A stretch of 64,000 nt of DNA from Physcomitrium patens (taxonomy: Eukaryota; Streptophyta; Bryopsida; Funariales; Funariaceae): positions 16,489,391 to 16,553,390 of the forward strand of contig NC_037264.1 of assembly GCF_000002425.4 (NCBI RefSeq). The letters are read 5' to 3'. The notes beneath the pieces were generated by a model that had not been told where the DNA came from, ran no database searches, and was given only the letters and a program-made list of their open reading frames with translations. Positions 40,801 through 55,800 of this stretch are shown piece after piece. Numbering within the stretch: the first letter of the stretch is position 1; every line of letters begins with the position of its first letter. Position numbers and translations under genes: made by a program.

Positions 40801-43800
40801 TGAATTCAAGAATAATCTATTATTTTTTGAAAGACGCCTATATGTTTCAGAAGGTGAAGCTCGATTAAGTGTTCTTTAAGCTTATCATGACTTTCTAGTA
40901 GTAGGACATTTTGGATACAATAAAACTTTGGAACTAATATCTAGGGATTTTTGGTGGCCGCAAATGTGGAAGGCAATCAAAGATTTTGTACAATCTTGTG
41001 ATGTTTGCTCAAGATGAAAAACTCCTCGTCATCGATCTTATGGACTTTTTTAGCCATTATCTATTCTAGAACAACCATGGTCTTCTATTTCTATGGATTT
41101 CATCATGGATCTTCTAATCTCAGGTTCTTATGACTTTATATTTGTGATAGTAGATTATTTTATCAAGATGGCTCATTTTCTACTATGTACAAAATCTATT
41201 TTAGGTAAAAAAATAGCTAAGCTTTTCATTGATAATATCTATCGCTATCATGGATTGCCAAAGGATATTATATTAGATAAGAGGACTCAATTTGTATCAA
41301 GATTTTAGAAAATCCCATTCAAGATTCTAAAGGTGGATATAAAGCTTTCTTCATCTTTTCATCCTCAAACTAATGGATAAATGAAAGATGTAAATCAAGT
41401 TCTGGAACAATATTTGAGATGTACCATCAATTATCATCAAGATGATTAGACAACTCTTTTACCATTGGCAGTGTTTGCATATAATAATTCAGTATGTTCT
41501 TTCACTCAACAAATACCTTTCTTTTTCAATTATGGTTATCATCCACGTCTTCATACTTTTGACTTTTTAAAAGTTGATAATCTTACTGCAAAAAATTTAA
41601 CAAATTGCTTATCAAAGCTACATATAACAATGAAGATATAATTAAAGGAAGCTCAAGAACGATAAAAGACCAATGCAGATGCCTATCGCAAGGAGTAACT
41701 ATAATATAATATGGGTGATCAGGTATGGTTACTTTGTTGTAATATCAAGACCACTTATTTTTGTGATAAATTAGATTATTGTAGGTTGGAATCTTATCCT
41801 ATTTGTGAACAAATCAATCCTATTGCCTATCAATTACATCTACCAAAGTCTATGAATATCCACCCTATATTTTACTTTATCATAATACATGAAGTCTTGC
41901 TTGAAAATGCTCTAAGCATCTTGCTGTTGAAGGTAGAATAGAAATTATAACAACTCAATTCTAAATCTAATAGACACATCAGCAAACAAAGGCTCTTTAG
42001 TCGAATCCATTGGTTGTTGGTTCTCCATCTCCATAGTGTCACAAATACAAAGAAGCTATAAACAAGGATTGAAACAAGAATGTTATCTTGTCTAGATCTT
42101 ATTTTTTTTAATAGAGAAGATCTTCATCTTGATTTTGATGGATATTATCAATGAAAAGCCTCCACCTTCTTTGTTGCATTTGTGAGATTCTTTGCTGGAT
42201 TCCATATGTGTTTACTATTATTATATCCATGCCAATGAATAAGATATGCTAATTTATTTTGGTGCCACCTTGACTCTAAGACTTCTTCTACTTCAAATTC
42301 TTTATTATTGTCCACTTCTATAAGAGAAGGTGGCATTTATCTTCTTTTTGGTATGTCCACTATCTTATATGGTTTCAAAAGAGATACATGGAATATGAAA
42401 TGGATTTTTATTGACTCTGGTAGGTATAAATGATATGCAACTGGATTGATTTGTGTAGATATAAGAAATGGTCCCAGTTTTTGATAGTCCAACTTGTCAC
42501 AAGAATGATTAGTCTTGATATTGTAACAAAATAACCATACTTTGTTACCTACATGGAATGGTGATTATTTCTTTTAATAGACATTTACATTGATCTTTTA
42601 TTATTCTTGAGTTTTTTTTAATTACACCTTCATTGTTGCATGTAGCTCTAACAAATAATTTGCCAAATCTTCTTTTGTAGGATTATTAGTTTTTAAATAG
42701 ATGAAAATATCAAGTTGTGGATGATAACCATAATTGATAAAGAAATGTGTTTATTTTGTAGAAGAATGTATTGTATTATTATAAGTAAACTCTGCTTATG
42801 GCATAAGAATTGTCTAATCAATTTATTAGTAGTTAATGGTACATCTTAAATACTACTCCAAAACTTGATTAACATGCTCTGTTTATCTATCAGTTTGAGG
42901 ATGGAATGCCAAAGATAATCTTATATATACTTTTAAAATCTTGAAAAGAATCTGCCAAAATCTTTATACAAACTGAGTTTCCCTATTTGATATAATATCC
43001 TTGGATAATCTATGATAGCAATAGATATTATCAAGAAAGAATTTAGTTATTTCTTCAACTATGATAGATTTTGTACATAATATAAAATGTGCCATCTTGA
43101 TAAAACGATCTACTATCATGAATATAAAGTCATAAGAACCTGAGATTAAAAGATCTCTCATCAAATCCATAGAATTAAAAGACCATAGTTGTTCTAAAAT
43201 AGATAATAGTTGAAGAAGTTCATAAGATCAATGACAAGGAGTTTTTAATCTTCAATAAATGTTATATGACTAAAAAAAGTCTTTCACACCCTTCCACATT
43301 TGTGGCAACAAAAGTCTCTGGATATAAGTTCCAAAGTCTTGTTATATCTAAAATATCATATTGTTAGAAATTTAAAACATACTTGAAGAAAACGTAATCA
43401 TGCTTCTCCTTTTCAAACATATAGTTGTCACGGAAACAAAATACAGACTTGAAAACTAACAAGAAGTTCAAGAAGAAGTGGTAGAACTAGATTAAACAGA
43501 TGAGTACAAGAACAATACCAGAAAGGTGAGCTAGAACTCCAAGAGATGTGTTGTCGAGACTGAAGAACTCTTCAGCCTCGATCCCTATATATACTCCTAC
43601 TTAGGAAGCTTCTCGAGCTACTTCTATTAACTAGGAAGCTTCTCGAGCTACTTCTATTAACTAGGAAGCTTCTAGAAAGTTCCAGAGGTTTCCTTTCTAG
43701 AAGCTTCTAGAAACTTCTCTTCTAGAAGGTTCCAGAGACTTCCTTTCTAGAAGCTTCTAGAAACTTCTCTCTAAAAGGTTCCAGAGGCTTCTCTTCTAGA

Positions 43801-46800
43801 AGATTCCAGAGGCTTGTTTTCTAGAAGGTTCTAGAAACTTCTCTCTAGAAAGTTCTAAGGAATATGTCCCTAACATCACCCCCTCCTTTAGCTTCGAAGT
43901 CTCTGAGAAGCAAAGTTGTTGATCAGTACCAACGCAAGAAAATGAAGATCTGTCGCATAACTTCTATTATGAACTCCAACTGTTGTTCACGAGGCAAGTG
44001 GTTCATCGATCCTTGAAGCCAATGGTAGTGGCCCATGCCTTCGACTTCTGACCAAGCATGAACTTCCGTGTCCTCATTGTGAAATTGTCTTGCAAACACA
44101 CCTTCTGGCTGACCATCGTAAGTAGGCTCGATCTCAAATACGATCACCAGTGATCGGTTACTCGGTATCCTCCGCCGTCGTCGTGGTACATGTAGTTCTT
44201 CATCTCGGGGTCGCCTTTGTGAGCTACTCGGTTGCGATACTCTGACTGGCATTGTATCTATCTCTTGGCTATCCATATCAAAATACCAAACTACGATCTA
44301 TCTCGGAAAAAATAACTACATCAACTACAAATTTTGCTGGTGCTCTCCCCTTTTGTTATATTTTTCGGAGAACAAGCTTTAGAAAGAAGCTATCGTCAAA
44401 ATGATTTAGGTTTATCAGGATGTCGTTGATGAAACTCCTGTAACTTTTGTGGCGCATTCGTAAGATTTTCAGCTGGCTCCCACGTTCGCTCATTAATGTC
44501 ATAGCCACATCAATAAACAAGATATTCTAACTTTTCCCACCTTCGCCGTGAATCCAATATCTTTTCAATCTCGTATTCTTCGTGGTTCTCGATTTCAATA
44601 CTAGGTGGCGGACATTGCACTCTTTCAAAAAAAGATGACTCTCGATAAGGTTCCAACAGTGAAACATGAAAGACTGGATGTACCTTCATAGAGGCCGATA
44701 ATTCCAGCCGGCATGCCACTGGATTAATTTGTTTCTCGATGATAAATGGTCCCAATCTTCGATAGTCCAACTTATCACATGGTCGCTTGGTCTTGATATT
44801 TCATCGAAGAAGCCAGGCTTTGTCTCCAACTTTGAAAGTAGGTGCTTGATTCCGAAATCTATCTGCAGTCGTCTTATAGGATTCTTGAGCAGATTGTAAT
44901 TGAAGCTTCAACATAGTTTGAAGCTCTGATAGTTGCTTCGCAAATCCTTCAGCTACTGGATTGTTATTTGTTGACAGATTCAATAAATCAAGCTTCGGAT
45001 GATACCCATAGTTGGAAAAGAATGGTGTTTGTTGAGTCGACGCATGGAGGGTGTTGTTATATGCAAACTCGGCTAGGGATAGATATGCAGTCCAATAGTC
45101 TTGCTGATAGTTGATGCTGCATCGTAAGTACTGCTCCAAGACTTGGTTCACTCGTTCCGTTTGGCTATCAGTTTGAGGATGAAAAGCCAAAGAAAGCTTG
45201 ATATCCACCTTCAATATCCCAAAGAGAGATCTCCAAAACTTTGATACGAACTGGGTACCTCGATCTGATATGATGTCATCTGGTAGTCCATGATATCGAT
45301 ACACATTATCGAGAAAGAGTCTTGCTGTGACTTCACTGGACGATGTCTTCTTACAAGGAACAAAGTGTGCCATCTTCGTAAGCCGATCTAGCACGACAAA
45401 GATGCTATCAAATGAGTTTGATGATGGCAAGTCCGTGATGAAGTCCATAGAAATTGAAGACCATGGTCGACGTGGAATTGGCAATGGCTGTAGAAGTCCA
45501 TAAGGGCGATGCCGAGGATTCTTAGATCTTGAACAGATGTCACAAGAGAGGACAAAATCTTTCACATCCTTCCACATTTAGGGCCACCAAAAATCTCGGG
45601 AAATAAGCTCCAAGGTCTTGTTGAATCCAAAATGTCCCGCAGCTGGAAAATCATGGCGAGATTGAAGAACTTGGAATCGTGCTGGTCCTTTTGGAATGTA
45701 CAATCGCTCTTCAAAGTATAAAAGATCTCCCTCCACCTTGAACTTGTCGTCATTGATACGTTGCTTGATATCAATGGCTACTGAATCTTTAATGGTCATA
45801 GCACGTACCTGGTTTAAGAAGTCAGCATCAAATGATACAATAGTAGCACAAAGTTGAAATCTCTGTGGCTTCAATAACGTTGTACATTGTTGATCAAACG
45901 CTGCTTCTCCAGCCTTTGGTGCAAGATACGATCTCCTTGATAAAGCATCGGATAGTCCTTGCTGCCTTCCAGGTCTGTAAGTGATAACAAAATCGAATCT
46001 AGATAGCGACATATTCCATCGAGCTTGACGCCGATTTAAAACTCAAGCCGTCATGAAATACTCCAAATTCTTGTGATCCGTATATACGGTTACTAGATGT
46101 GCAGCTCCTTCAAGAAAGTGATGCCATTCTTCGAAAGAATCCACTATAGCAAGAAGTTCCTTATCGTGGATCTCATAATTGATTTCAGCAGCAGAGAACT
46201 TCCGAGAATAGAATGCAACTGGATGGAGCTTCTTATCTTCACTCATTTGTGAAAGCACAGCTCCCAAAGCAAAATCTGAAGCATCAGTTTCTAAATAAAA
46301 GGCCTTTCTAAAGTCTGGATGTACCAAAATTGGAGCTGTAGTAAATGATGTCTTCAAATCTTGAAACGCCTTCTCCGCCAAAGGTCCCCATTCCAACTTA
46401 TCCTTGCTTGTTAATCGAGTGAGAGGAGCAGCAACTTGAAAATAATTCTTGATGAAGATCCGATAGAAGTTAGCAAAACCAAGAAAGCATTGTATGTTTC
46501 TAACCGTCTTCGGAACCTCCTAAGACATGATTGCTTCTACTTTCTTGGGGTCCATCTTCAAACCTTCTGTAGTCGCAATGAACCCCAAAAATTCCATCTC
46601 CGTCTGGTGAAATAAATACTTTTCTAATTTGGCATATAGTCCTCGCTTGCATAGTTTCTCCAAGACCAAACGAACATGCTCCTCATGCTCTTCCTCCGTT
46701 TTAGAGAATATTAAAATATCGTCTAAGTAGATGACAACAAAATCGTCGAGGTGTTCTTGAAAGATGTCATTCATCATATGTTGGAAAACCGCCGGAGCAT

Positions 46801-49800
46801 TGGTAAGACCAAAAGGCATGACATTATATTCGAAATGACCATACCTTGTACGGAATGCTGTCTTCCACTCATCTCCTTCCTTGATTTGTACGAGATTATA
46901 AGCTCCCCTTAGATCAATTTTTGTAAAGATCTTCGCACGTCCAAGTTGTTTTAAGAGACTAGAAATCAAGGGTAATGGGTAACGATTTTTCTTTGTTACC
47001 TTGTTGAGGCCTCGATAGTCCACACACATCCGTAATGATCCATCTTTCTTCTTCACAAATAAGATGGGTGCTCCAGTTGATGATTTTGAATGACGAATGA
47101 AGTTCTTAGCTAGATTCTCGTCGATGTACTTTCGCAACTCTGCCAACTCCGTTTGCGATAGATTGTAGATTGGGCCAAAAGGTGGTTGTGCTCCTTCTTG
47201 CAAGTCTATGGCACAATCATATGGTTGGTGTTTCGATAGTATGTCGGCGTTCTTCTTTTGAAACACGTCTTCAAAATCCTTATATTGCTCCGGTATACTT
47301 GCTGTTGAGATCTTCTCCTCGGTAGTTGGAGCCACATAAATGACAAATGGAGTGCCTTCCTTAGATGATCTTATAAACGCTCTTGCTCCAATGAATAAGG
47401 ATTTCTTTTTTCGAGGTTTTTTACTAGGTTTTTTCTTGGGTGGTTTTGTGGGAAAAGTCATCTTCCGCAACCTCCAATCTATCAATGGATTATGTTTTTT
47501 CAACCAAGAAAGACCAAGAATAATAGGATTTGATGGGGTTCTAATAATATTAAAAATAATATGACTAATATGGTCTTTAAATGTTACTTCTATAGGTTTT
47601 GATTCATGGGTGATGCTACCAGACAATAAAAGTCGCCCATCTATGACCTCAACATGAACAGGTTTTGATTTTTGTACTAAAGGGATCTTATGATGTTTTG
47701 CAAATTCTTCGTCTAAAAAACAAGCAGATGCTCCTGAGTCTAGTAGTGCTAAGGTTCTCAGTTTTTGAGGGACGATAAATAGAGGGATTGTAAAACAAAG
47801 TGTAGGTTGGGAAAAAAGAAAGGAACCTGATTGTTGTTGGGATATTTCATTGTCAAGTCGTACGATTCCTACTGTGGCTGGGCATCCTCGTTTTTCTGAA
47901 CAAATATTCCCCTAGTCTTGACTATGCCTCGATTTTGCTTTTTGGGGCAGTTTCCAACTTTGTGGCCTTCTCCATCACAATACAAGTATAAATTTTCCTC
48001 CATACGTCGCTTTTTTTCTTTTGTAGTAAGAGATTTGATACGTACCACATCAATTTGCATGTCTTCCACCTCTGAATGCAAATTCACACCGCTTGCTGAC
48101 ATAGTTGGAGCATGGCGAATTGTATGTTGTCTTGAGCGTTGGTCTTGGCGACGTTGGAATAGGCGATTATCGCACTTCACAGCTTGGCTAATGGTTTCAT
48201 TGAGCATTCGTGGATCAAGAAGAGTTAACAGCAAATCCTTCACATCATCTCTTAAACCCCAATAGAATTGACTCATCAATGCTTCTTCATCCCAATTGAT
48301 GTCGCATACTAATTGCCTGAAATCCGAAGCATAGACTGATGTAGAACGCATCCCTTGTCATAGCGACCGGATCGTTGTTGTAGCCCATCGAACCTTATCG
48401 TGTTCACCAAATGCTTCCGCAAATGCTTCCAAAAAGGTTTCGAAGTTATTTAATATGGATGATCATTTCTCAAACAAAGGAGCAAACCATGATAGAGCTT
48501 GTCCCGTAAGTAAGGTTCCAACAAGCCCAACACGTTGTCGTATGGCGTGATTTTCTATCTGGGAATACACCAGGTATCTAGCTGTAGAGAGTTTAGGTTT
48601 CTTTTTTTATATAATGCCTTAGCTCCCAAAAACAAACTCCTTGCTTTGTATAAAAATTCAAAATATCTTAAAATTCTTCAAAATATATTTCTTCCCACCA
48701 AGGACCTTTTTACATCAAACTTTGAAAATTCATAAAAGCTAATCCAACCGTTCACTTTGTTTCAAATTTCTACATAAGCTAGATGCTATACTTAAATTTT
48801 ACCATAAAACAATTGAACCGTACATCTATCACCGATCGTTGCTCCAAATCACACAAAACTTGTATAGAAAGCTTTATAACAAGATTGCACTCAATCTTGA
48901 AAATTTTGAGCTAAAACCTCATCAAATTGTCTAAGATATAGCTCAAATCACAAGCACAAGTAATTCGGGCTACTTACTACCCTTAGATATCAAGCGCTGA
49001 CTTCAACTACCAATATCTCCTTCATAAAAGCTTGGAATTCGATAAACAGTATGCACAAACTGTAGCCGAAAAAGTGCTCTCTTCAAATCCGGTCGCCGAT
49101 CCTCGTTTGCTGTCCGTACGCGTGCGGTATGCTCAAAAGAGTGACAGTAACTTAACTTTGAGCGCCTATAACTTCTTCACATAAATCCCAAATGACACAA
49201 ATTTTGCACCAAAACCATATCCAAAAACCTAAACCTTCTGACCCTAGCCTCAAAAACTCGAATGGCCTCGAGAAACTAACCCTAATCCCTAATATGGCCT
49301 CGGGCAGCCTCCTCAAAGTCCATTGGTCATGATTTTTGACCAATAGGAATGGAGATTTTCATCATTCATCTCCATTCATCTATATTGGTGCCCTAATTAC
49401 TCCCTTTGCTAACAAAATCCTTCTTCAATCCTTTTTCTTATAAGATTTACATAATGTATGCTCTAAACACCAAATAAAAGAACCAAAATAAATTTTTAAA
49501 TGTCACCAATGTCTAACAAAGGTGACTCTAAATATTTAGAAGTTACTATCAACCAAAACCAATCTTAAAAACCACTATCAAAAGAAGATTAAAGTTATAC
49601 AAATTCTATAGTAATCTTTTTAAACAACCTCTTCTCAAATTAATAATCAAATTATATTCTACAACCAACTAAAATCTACTAACATGGCTCTCACCATGTT
49701 ACTTAATAAATTATATATGAAGTACATAATTACATTATTTTCATATAGTAGCCGAACCACAACACGACAACGTGACTCCTCCATTGGATATCGTTCGGGC

Positions 49801-52800
49801 TGTAAAACTGTTATCAACCTGATTTGATTGACGAATCCTCGAAACTTCGAACGTGTTCCATCAAACTTATCTGGAAGGCTAACTCGAGGCTCCTTATGTT
49901 GTAGAACTAGTGGTTCTTGTCGAACCTGAGGTAAAGTTGTTTCTCCAAGTGCCGAAGTTTCAGGCTGGTGTAGTTTAGATTAAACTATCCCAGATAGTCC
50001 ATCATTATGAAGCCTTGCCACCACTCCTTCAATCTTTGCAGTTCTTTGTGATAACGTAGCGAGGGCATTCATAATAGCATCTAATTTAGACTCCGAACTT
50101 TCTGTCATACTAATGTCTTGACCTCCGGCCATTCTAAAAGAAGGACAAAAATAATCCTATAAGAGGCAATATTGGTTTATAGGAGGGTAATCCACAACCT
50201 ATAAAATGCCTTAAGAATTTCAAGAAGAGGGGTAATCCACTCTCTCCAAGAAGAATAAGACTCCAATATTATAACACAAGAAGTATCAGTTTAGAGAAAG
50301 GTAATCCGCAACCTCTAAAAATGCTAGTATACCTTCAAGAAGAGGGATAATCCACACTCTACTAAGAAAGAACTAGCTCTGATATCTCAAGTTAGTGCAG
50401 TCTCGACAAACTGTCACGGACACAAAATACAGACTTAAAAACTAACAAGAAGTTCAAGAAGAAGTGGCAGAACTAGATTAAACAGATGAGTACAAGAACA
50501 ACACCAGAAAGGTGAGCTAGAACTCAAGAGATGTGTTGTCGAGACTGAAGAACTCTTCAGCCTCGATCCCTATATATACTCCTACTTAGGAAGCTTCTCG
50601 AGCTACTTCTATTAACTAGAAAGCTTCTAGAAAGTTCCAGAGGTTTTCTTTCTAGAAGCTTTTAGAAACTTCTATTCTAGAAGATTCGAGAGACTTCCTT
50701 TCTAGAAGCTTCTAGAAACTTCTCTATAAAATGTTCCAGAGGCTTCTCTTCTAGAAGGTTCCAGAGGCTTGTTTTCTAGAAGGTTCTAGAAACTTCTCTC
50801 TAGAAAGTTTTAAGGAATATATCCCTAACAATAGTCGACCTTCAAAATAAAGTAGGTTGTTTTTGAATTCAACTCTAGAAGTATCTTGGGACTTAGAAGA
50901 AAGATTCTTGATATTGTGAACAAGAAGATCACAAGACATACTTGATTGGATTCGATTCTCAATGGTTGAATCAACAGTGAATTTTGATTTCATTACTTGA
51001 AGATGAAGATGCTCTGATTTCAAGAAAATCATTCTTTGTTGATCAAGAGATGCATCTCCTTCTTTTGGTACAAGATAAGAATGTCTAGAAAGGATGTCTA
51101 ATAAACCTTGTTATTTTTCGGGTCGATACCTGATCTTAAAATCAAATCTTGATAAAAATATTTTCCAACAAAATTGATAACAATTCAAAACACGTGCTGA
51201 TATAAAGTACTCAAGATTTTGATGGTTCTTTGTTGTGTTGTGGTTCGACTACTATATGAAAATAATGTAATTATGTACTTAATATATAATTTATTAAGTA
51301 ATATGGTGAGAGCCATGTTACTAGATTTTAGTTGGTTGTAGAATATAATTTGATTATTACCTTGAGAATAGGTTGTTTAAAAAGATTACTATAGAATTTG
51401 TATAACTATAATTTCCTTTTCATAGTGGCTTTTAAGATTGGTTTTGGTTGATAGTAACTTCTAAATATTTAGAGTCACCTTTGCTAGACATTGGTGACCT
51501 TTGAAAATTTATTTTGGTTCTTTTATTTGATGTTTAGAGCATAAATTATGTAAATCTTATAAGAAAAAGGATTGAAGAAGGATTTTGGTAGCAAAGGGAG
51601 TAATTAGGGCACCAATATAGATGAATGGAGATGAATGATGAAAATCTCCATTCCTATTGGTCAAAAATCATGACCAATGGGCTTTGAGGAGGCTTCCAAA
51701 GGCCATATTAGGGATTAGGGTTAGTTTCTCGAGGCCATTCGAACTTTGAAGGCTAAGGTCAGAAAGTTTAGGTTTTTGGCTATGGTTTTGGTGCAAGTTT
51801 TATATGGTTTGGAGTTTATATGAAGGAGATATAGGCGCTCAAAGTTAAGGTGTTGTTTTGGGAGCTACTATCACTCTTTTTGGCATATTACACGCATACG
51901 GATAGCAATTGACGATCGGCGACCACGACTAGAGAGAGCACTTTTGTGGCTATACTTTTTGTATATTTATTGCTGGATTTCAATTTTGGATAAAGGTGTT
52001 ATTGGATTTTGAAGTTAGTACATGCAATCTAAGGGTAGTAAGTGACCCGATTTACTAGTGGTTGTAACTTGAGCTATATCTTGAACAATTTGAGAAGGTT
52101 TTGGCTCAAAATTTCAAAAAATGTGTAAATTCATGTTGATAAACTTTTTAAAAAATTTTGATGATATTTGAATATTGGATTCTTGAGATATTAAGAAAAT
52201 AGTGCTTGATTGGTTGAAAATTAGGGTATAAAGCTTTTGCTAGGATTTCTTAGATGTCAAAAGTTTGGGAGTGAATTTTTAGTTAGTTTTTTTTTGTAAT
52301 AAATTTTAAGAGTGAATTCTACTTATCCTATAAATTTGAGACAAATCAAATAGTTACATGAAGAGTTATGAATTTCTAAAGTTCAGGAAAAGAAACCCCT
52401 TTACAAGAAAAATATGTTTTGAAAGGATTTTATTATATTTTGAGTTTTATGCAAAATAAAGGAGTTCTAGAAGCTAAGAAAAGATTCATATAAAGGTTTA
52501 AGCTACACTGTCTATAGCTAGATACCTAGTATATTTTTAGATAGCAAATCACACCATACGACAAACCTCGTGAATCCGACTTGAAAAATTCTGGAATAGA
52601 GAGTTTTGAAGAAATATTTTTGGCTTTCTATTATGGAAGGAGGGCAAGGAAGTGGTATTAAGAATTACACAGGAGAATCTCCATTACAACTTGATTCTAT
52701 TACAACTCAAATATTTTAAGCATTTACACTTTTTATGCAACAATATCAAGTAGTGGAAAGCAAAGAAGCAATGGCTATTAAAGCCTTCTAATCTATTATT

Positions 52801-55800
52801 GGTTTATTGGATCAATTTGATAGAAGAAATATTTCCAAGTATCTTAAGTATTATACTCAAGAAATGGAGCTGAATAAAGTGTTAGGAGAAAGATATGATC
52901 CTAATATTTGAGCTTGCAGTTGTACTAGAGCTTTGTGAGCATATAAAGGAAATTATTAAAAAACATAGAGAGAAATGGGAGGATTTTATCCTTCAGCTTA
53001 AAGAAGAGTATTCTTTGAAAGATGTAAAAAGAGTGACAAGAAAATTGTTTATAGAATGGGTCAATAAATCCAACAAGGGATTGGTTGCAATAGAGTTATT
53101 TTGAGAATTTGATAGACAGTTTCTTCAATTGACTCGAGTGGAAAAGCTTACACTTGAAAATGATAAGGTGGAGTTATTTCTTCAATCAATTAGCAATGAT
53201 TTACAAAGGGAGTTGGAATTACTATTGGAGGATAATACAGAGGACAACAGATTTACTATTGATTGAAAGAAAGTCTCTCAAGCTATGGACATACTTGCTA
53301 AAAGAGATTATCTGAGGAGTAAGGTGGTAGTAAGACAAGAGACTAAACCTCCACCAACTACAATATTTTGTAGGCAACTGCCAGAATCTACTATAGCAGT
53401 AAGTACTATTCCAATTCCTATGTCTACAATTGTACCATAGAAAGATGCAATTGATGAGTTGGTAAAAGGAATGAAAGACTTACAAATCAAACAGACAAAG
53501 GTATAGGAGAAAGAAAGATTACCTGAGATCAAACCTATATCAAAACAAGGATATATACAAAGATGTATTTGGTGGAATAGTATTGAGTATCCTTGTAAGG
53601 AATGTAGAGATTTTATTGATATTCTACGATAAGGAGTAATTTTATGGAAAGATGGAATAATTGCGTTGTGAGATATATGTGAGTTTTTCAAAACTAATTT
53701 TGGAAAGGGAAGAATGAAGAAGGTTTTGGAAGAGCATTTATTTCAACAGGCTATGGCATCAAGAAAAGCTATTACTTATAGCATTGAGGCTGTAAGAGAG
53801 AAGGAGGATGTTTTTGAAAAACATGTAAACATAAGAGATCTATAGAATCATGCTATTATCACCATAAATAAAAGAAAAATAATAAGATAGAAATTACTTA
53901 ATATAGCCATAATAATTAGAATTATTACAAGATGGGATGATCTTGTAGATACTATGTCTGTACATGCTTATTTGGCAAAGTCTCAACATGAAGCTTTAAT
54001 GGAGGTAAAAAGGAGAAGAAATGAAATAGAAGAAAATTTTGAAGAGCCAACCAACAAGAAGAGATCTCAAAGGCATGCAGAAACAACACAAAATAAAGAA
54101 ATACCTATACCACAGGCTAATAGACAATCTAGGATTGGGCCATCAACATTGCAATTTGGAAAAGTACCACTATCAAAAGAAAAATAGGAAGAAAGGATGG
54201 AAGTTGATAAAGACAAAGAGAAGAGTAAACATGCTACTTATAAGCTTCAATCAGTTATTGAGGTAGCTACAGATTTGAAAGGAGTATTGGAAAAAAGAGT
54301 ATTGAATGCTAAAATTGAATTTACTCTATGAGAAATTTTAGGCATTGGAAAGAGAGAGTTTTATGAAGTCATCATCGACACCATTAAGCGAAAGAGGTAG
54401 TTGATAGGAGAATCTGCTATATCTAGTGCTATGGATACAATCTTGACTGAAGAAGAGGAACATGAATTGGAAGAATGTTGTATCAATAAAAAATTTGATT
54501 TGGATGAATACAAGGATGTTGACAAGGGCCTTGGACACTATATCAAGGGACATTGGGTAAGAGCCACTATAGAGACTTAAGTAAAAATAGAAGACTTGGT
54601 AGAACCAATAATTGCTCTAATTGACTATAGATCTAAAATTACTATTATGTCAAAAGAAGTCTATAAACGTGAAAGGTGGTCATTGATATTAACCATGGAT
54701 GGGTGATTTGAGTAATAAATAATATACAAGGAGATCTTTATGGTGCTTGCTCTAATATGAAGGTAAAAATTGGAGATGTGACCACAGAACAAAATATTTT
54801 GTTCAAGACACTACTTCATACCTAGTGATTCTTGATCAACCATATATTATAGCTGTGAGGATGGAGACTAAGGTTTTGGATGACGGATCAACATGTGCTC
54901 ATATTAAAAGTTAAGATGGAAAAAAGACAGTGTAATTTCTAACAGTACTTGCAAACCATGAGCACAATCGGAATTATTTATGAAGTGATTTATTACCAAG
55001 GATTAGTGAAGAGTTTCTGGATTTTTGCAAGGTACCACTATAGAGTGGGAATGTAGTGGTACATCAAAGAAGATACTCTCACATGAAAAAGAAAGTACCT
55101 TTTGTACATGTGTTGTAGAATTATCTAAGAATGGATTTGCTATCTATACACAACTTAATGATTTACCAAAGTGAGAGAAAAAAGTTGTCTAAAAATCTGA
55201 AAAAGACCTAAAAAGAGTGGAAGTGTTTGATGGAGATGATAATATAGTAGGTGTATATATGGAAACTAGTTTATGGAAGAACTTTATGATGTTTATGGTT
55301 TATGGAAGATTTTATGGAAGAACTTTTAGAGGTTGAACAAGGAAATGAAGATCAAGTGGTGCAAGTATATTCAAGAGAGCTCTACTCAGCTATACAAGCA
55401 TTTCAAGATTATGAAGTCAAAGTTGAAACTAGGTACAAGATTGTAGAGAGGAAAACAAAACCTATAGCTATACCATTACCTAGTAATTCCAATCATCAAG
55501 TTCAATAAGATTTGAAAGAGAAGGGCTTATAAGATCCTAAACAAATTGGCCATAAGTTTACTAAGAACACACTCAATGAGTTGACAATAGGATTATTATT
55601 CTCTTTGTATTCAAGCTTCAGTGTACTAAAATAATTGAACTAATAGAGGTGGGTTCAAACACGGGAAAAGACTCGTTATATGAATTGGGTCTGTTAGTGT
55701 CACAATTGACTATACTCTAGCTATCTGAAATCAATTATCAAACTATAAAACACCAAGGCTTACTACTTCTGTCTTGATTCAATACATAATCCATTCTACG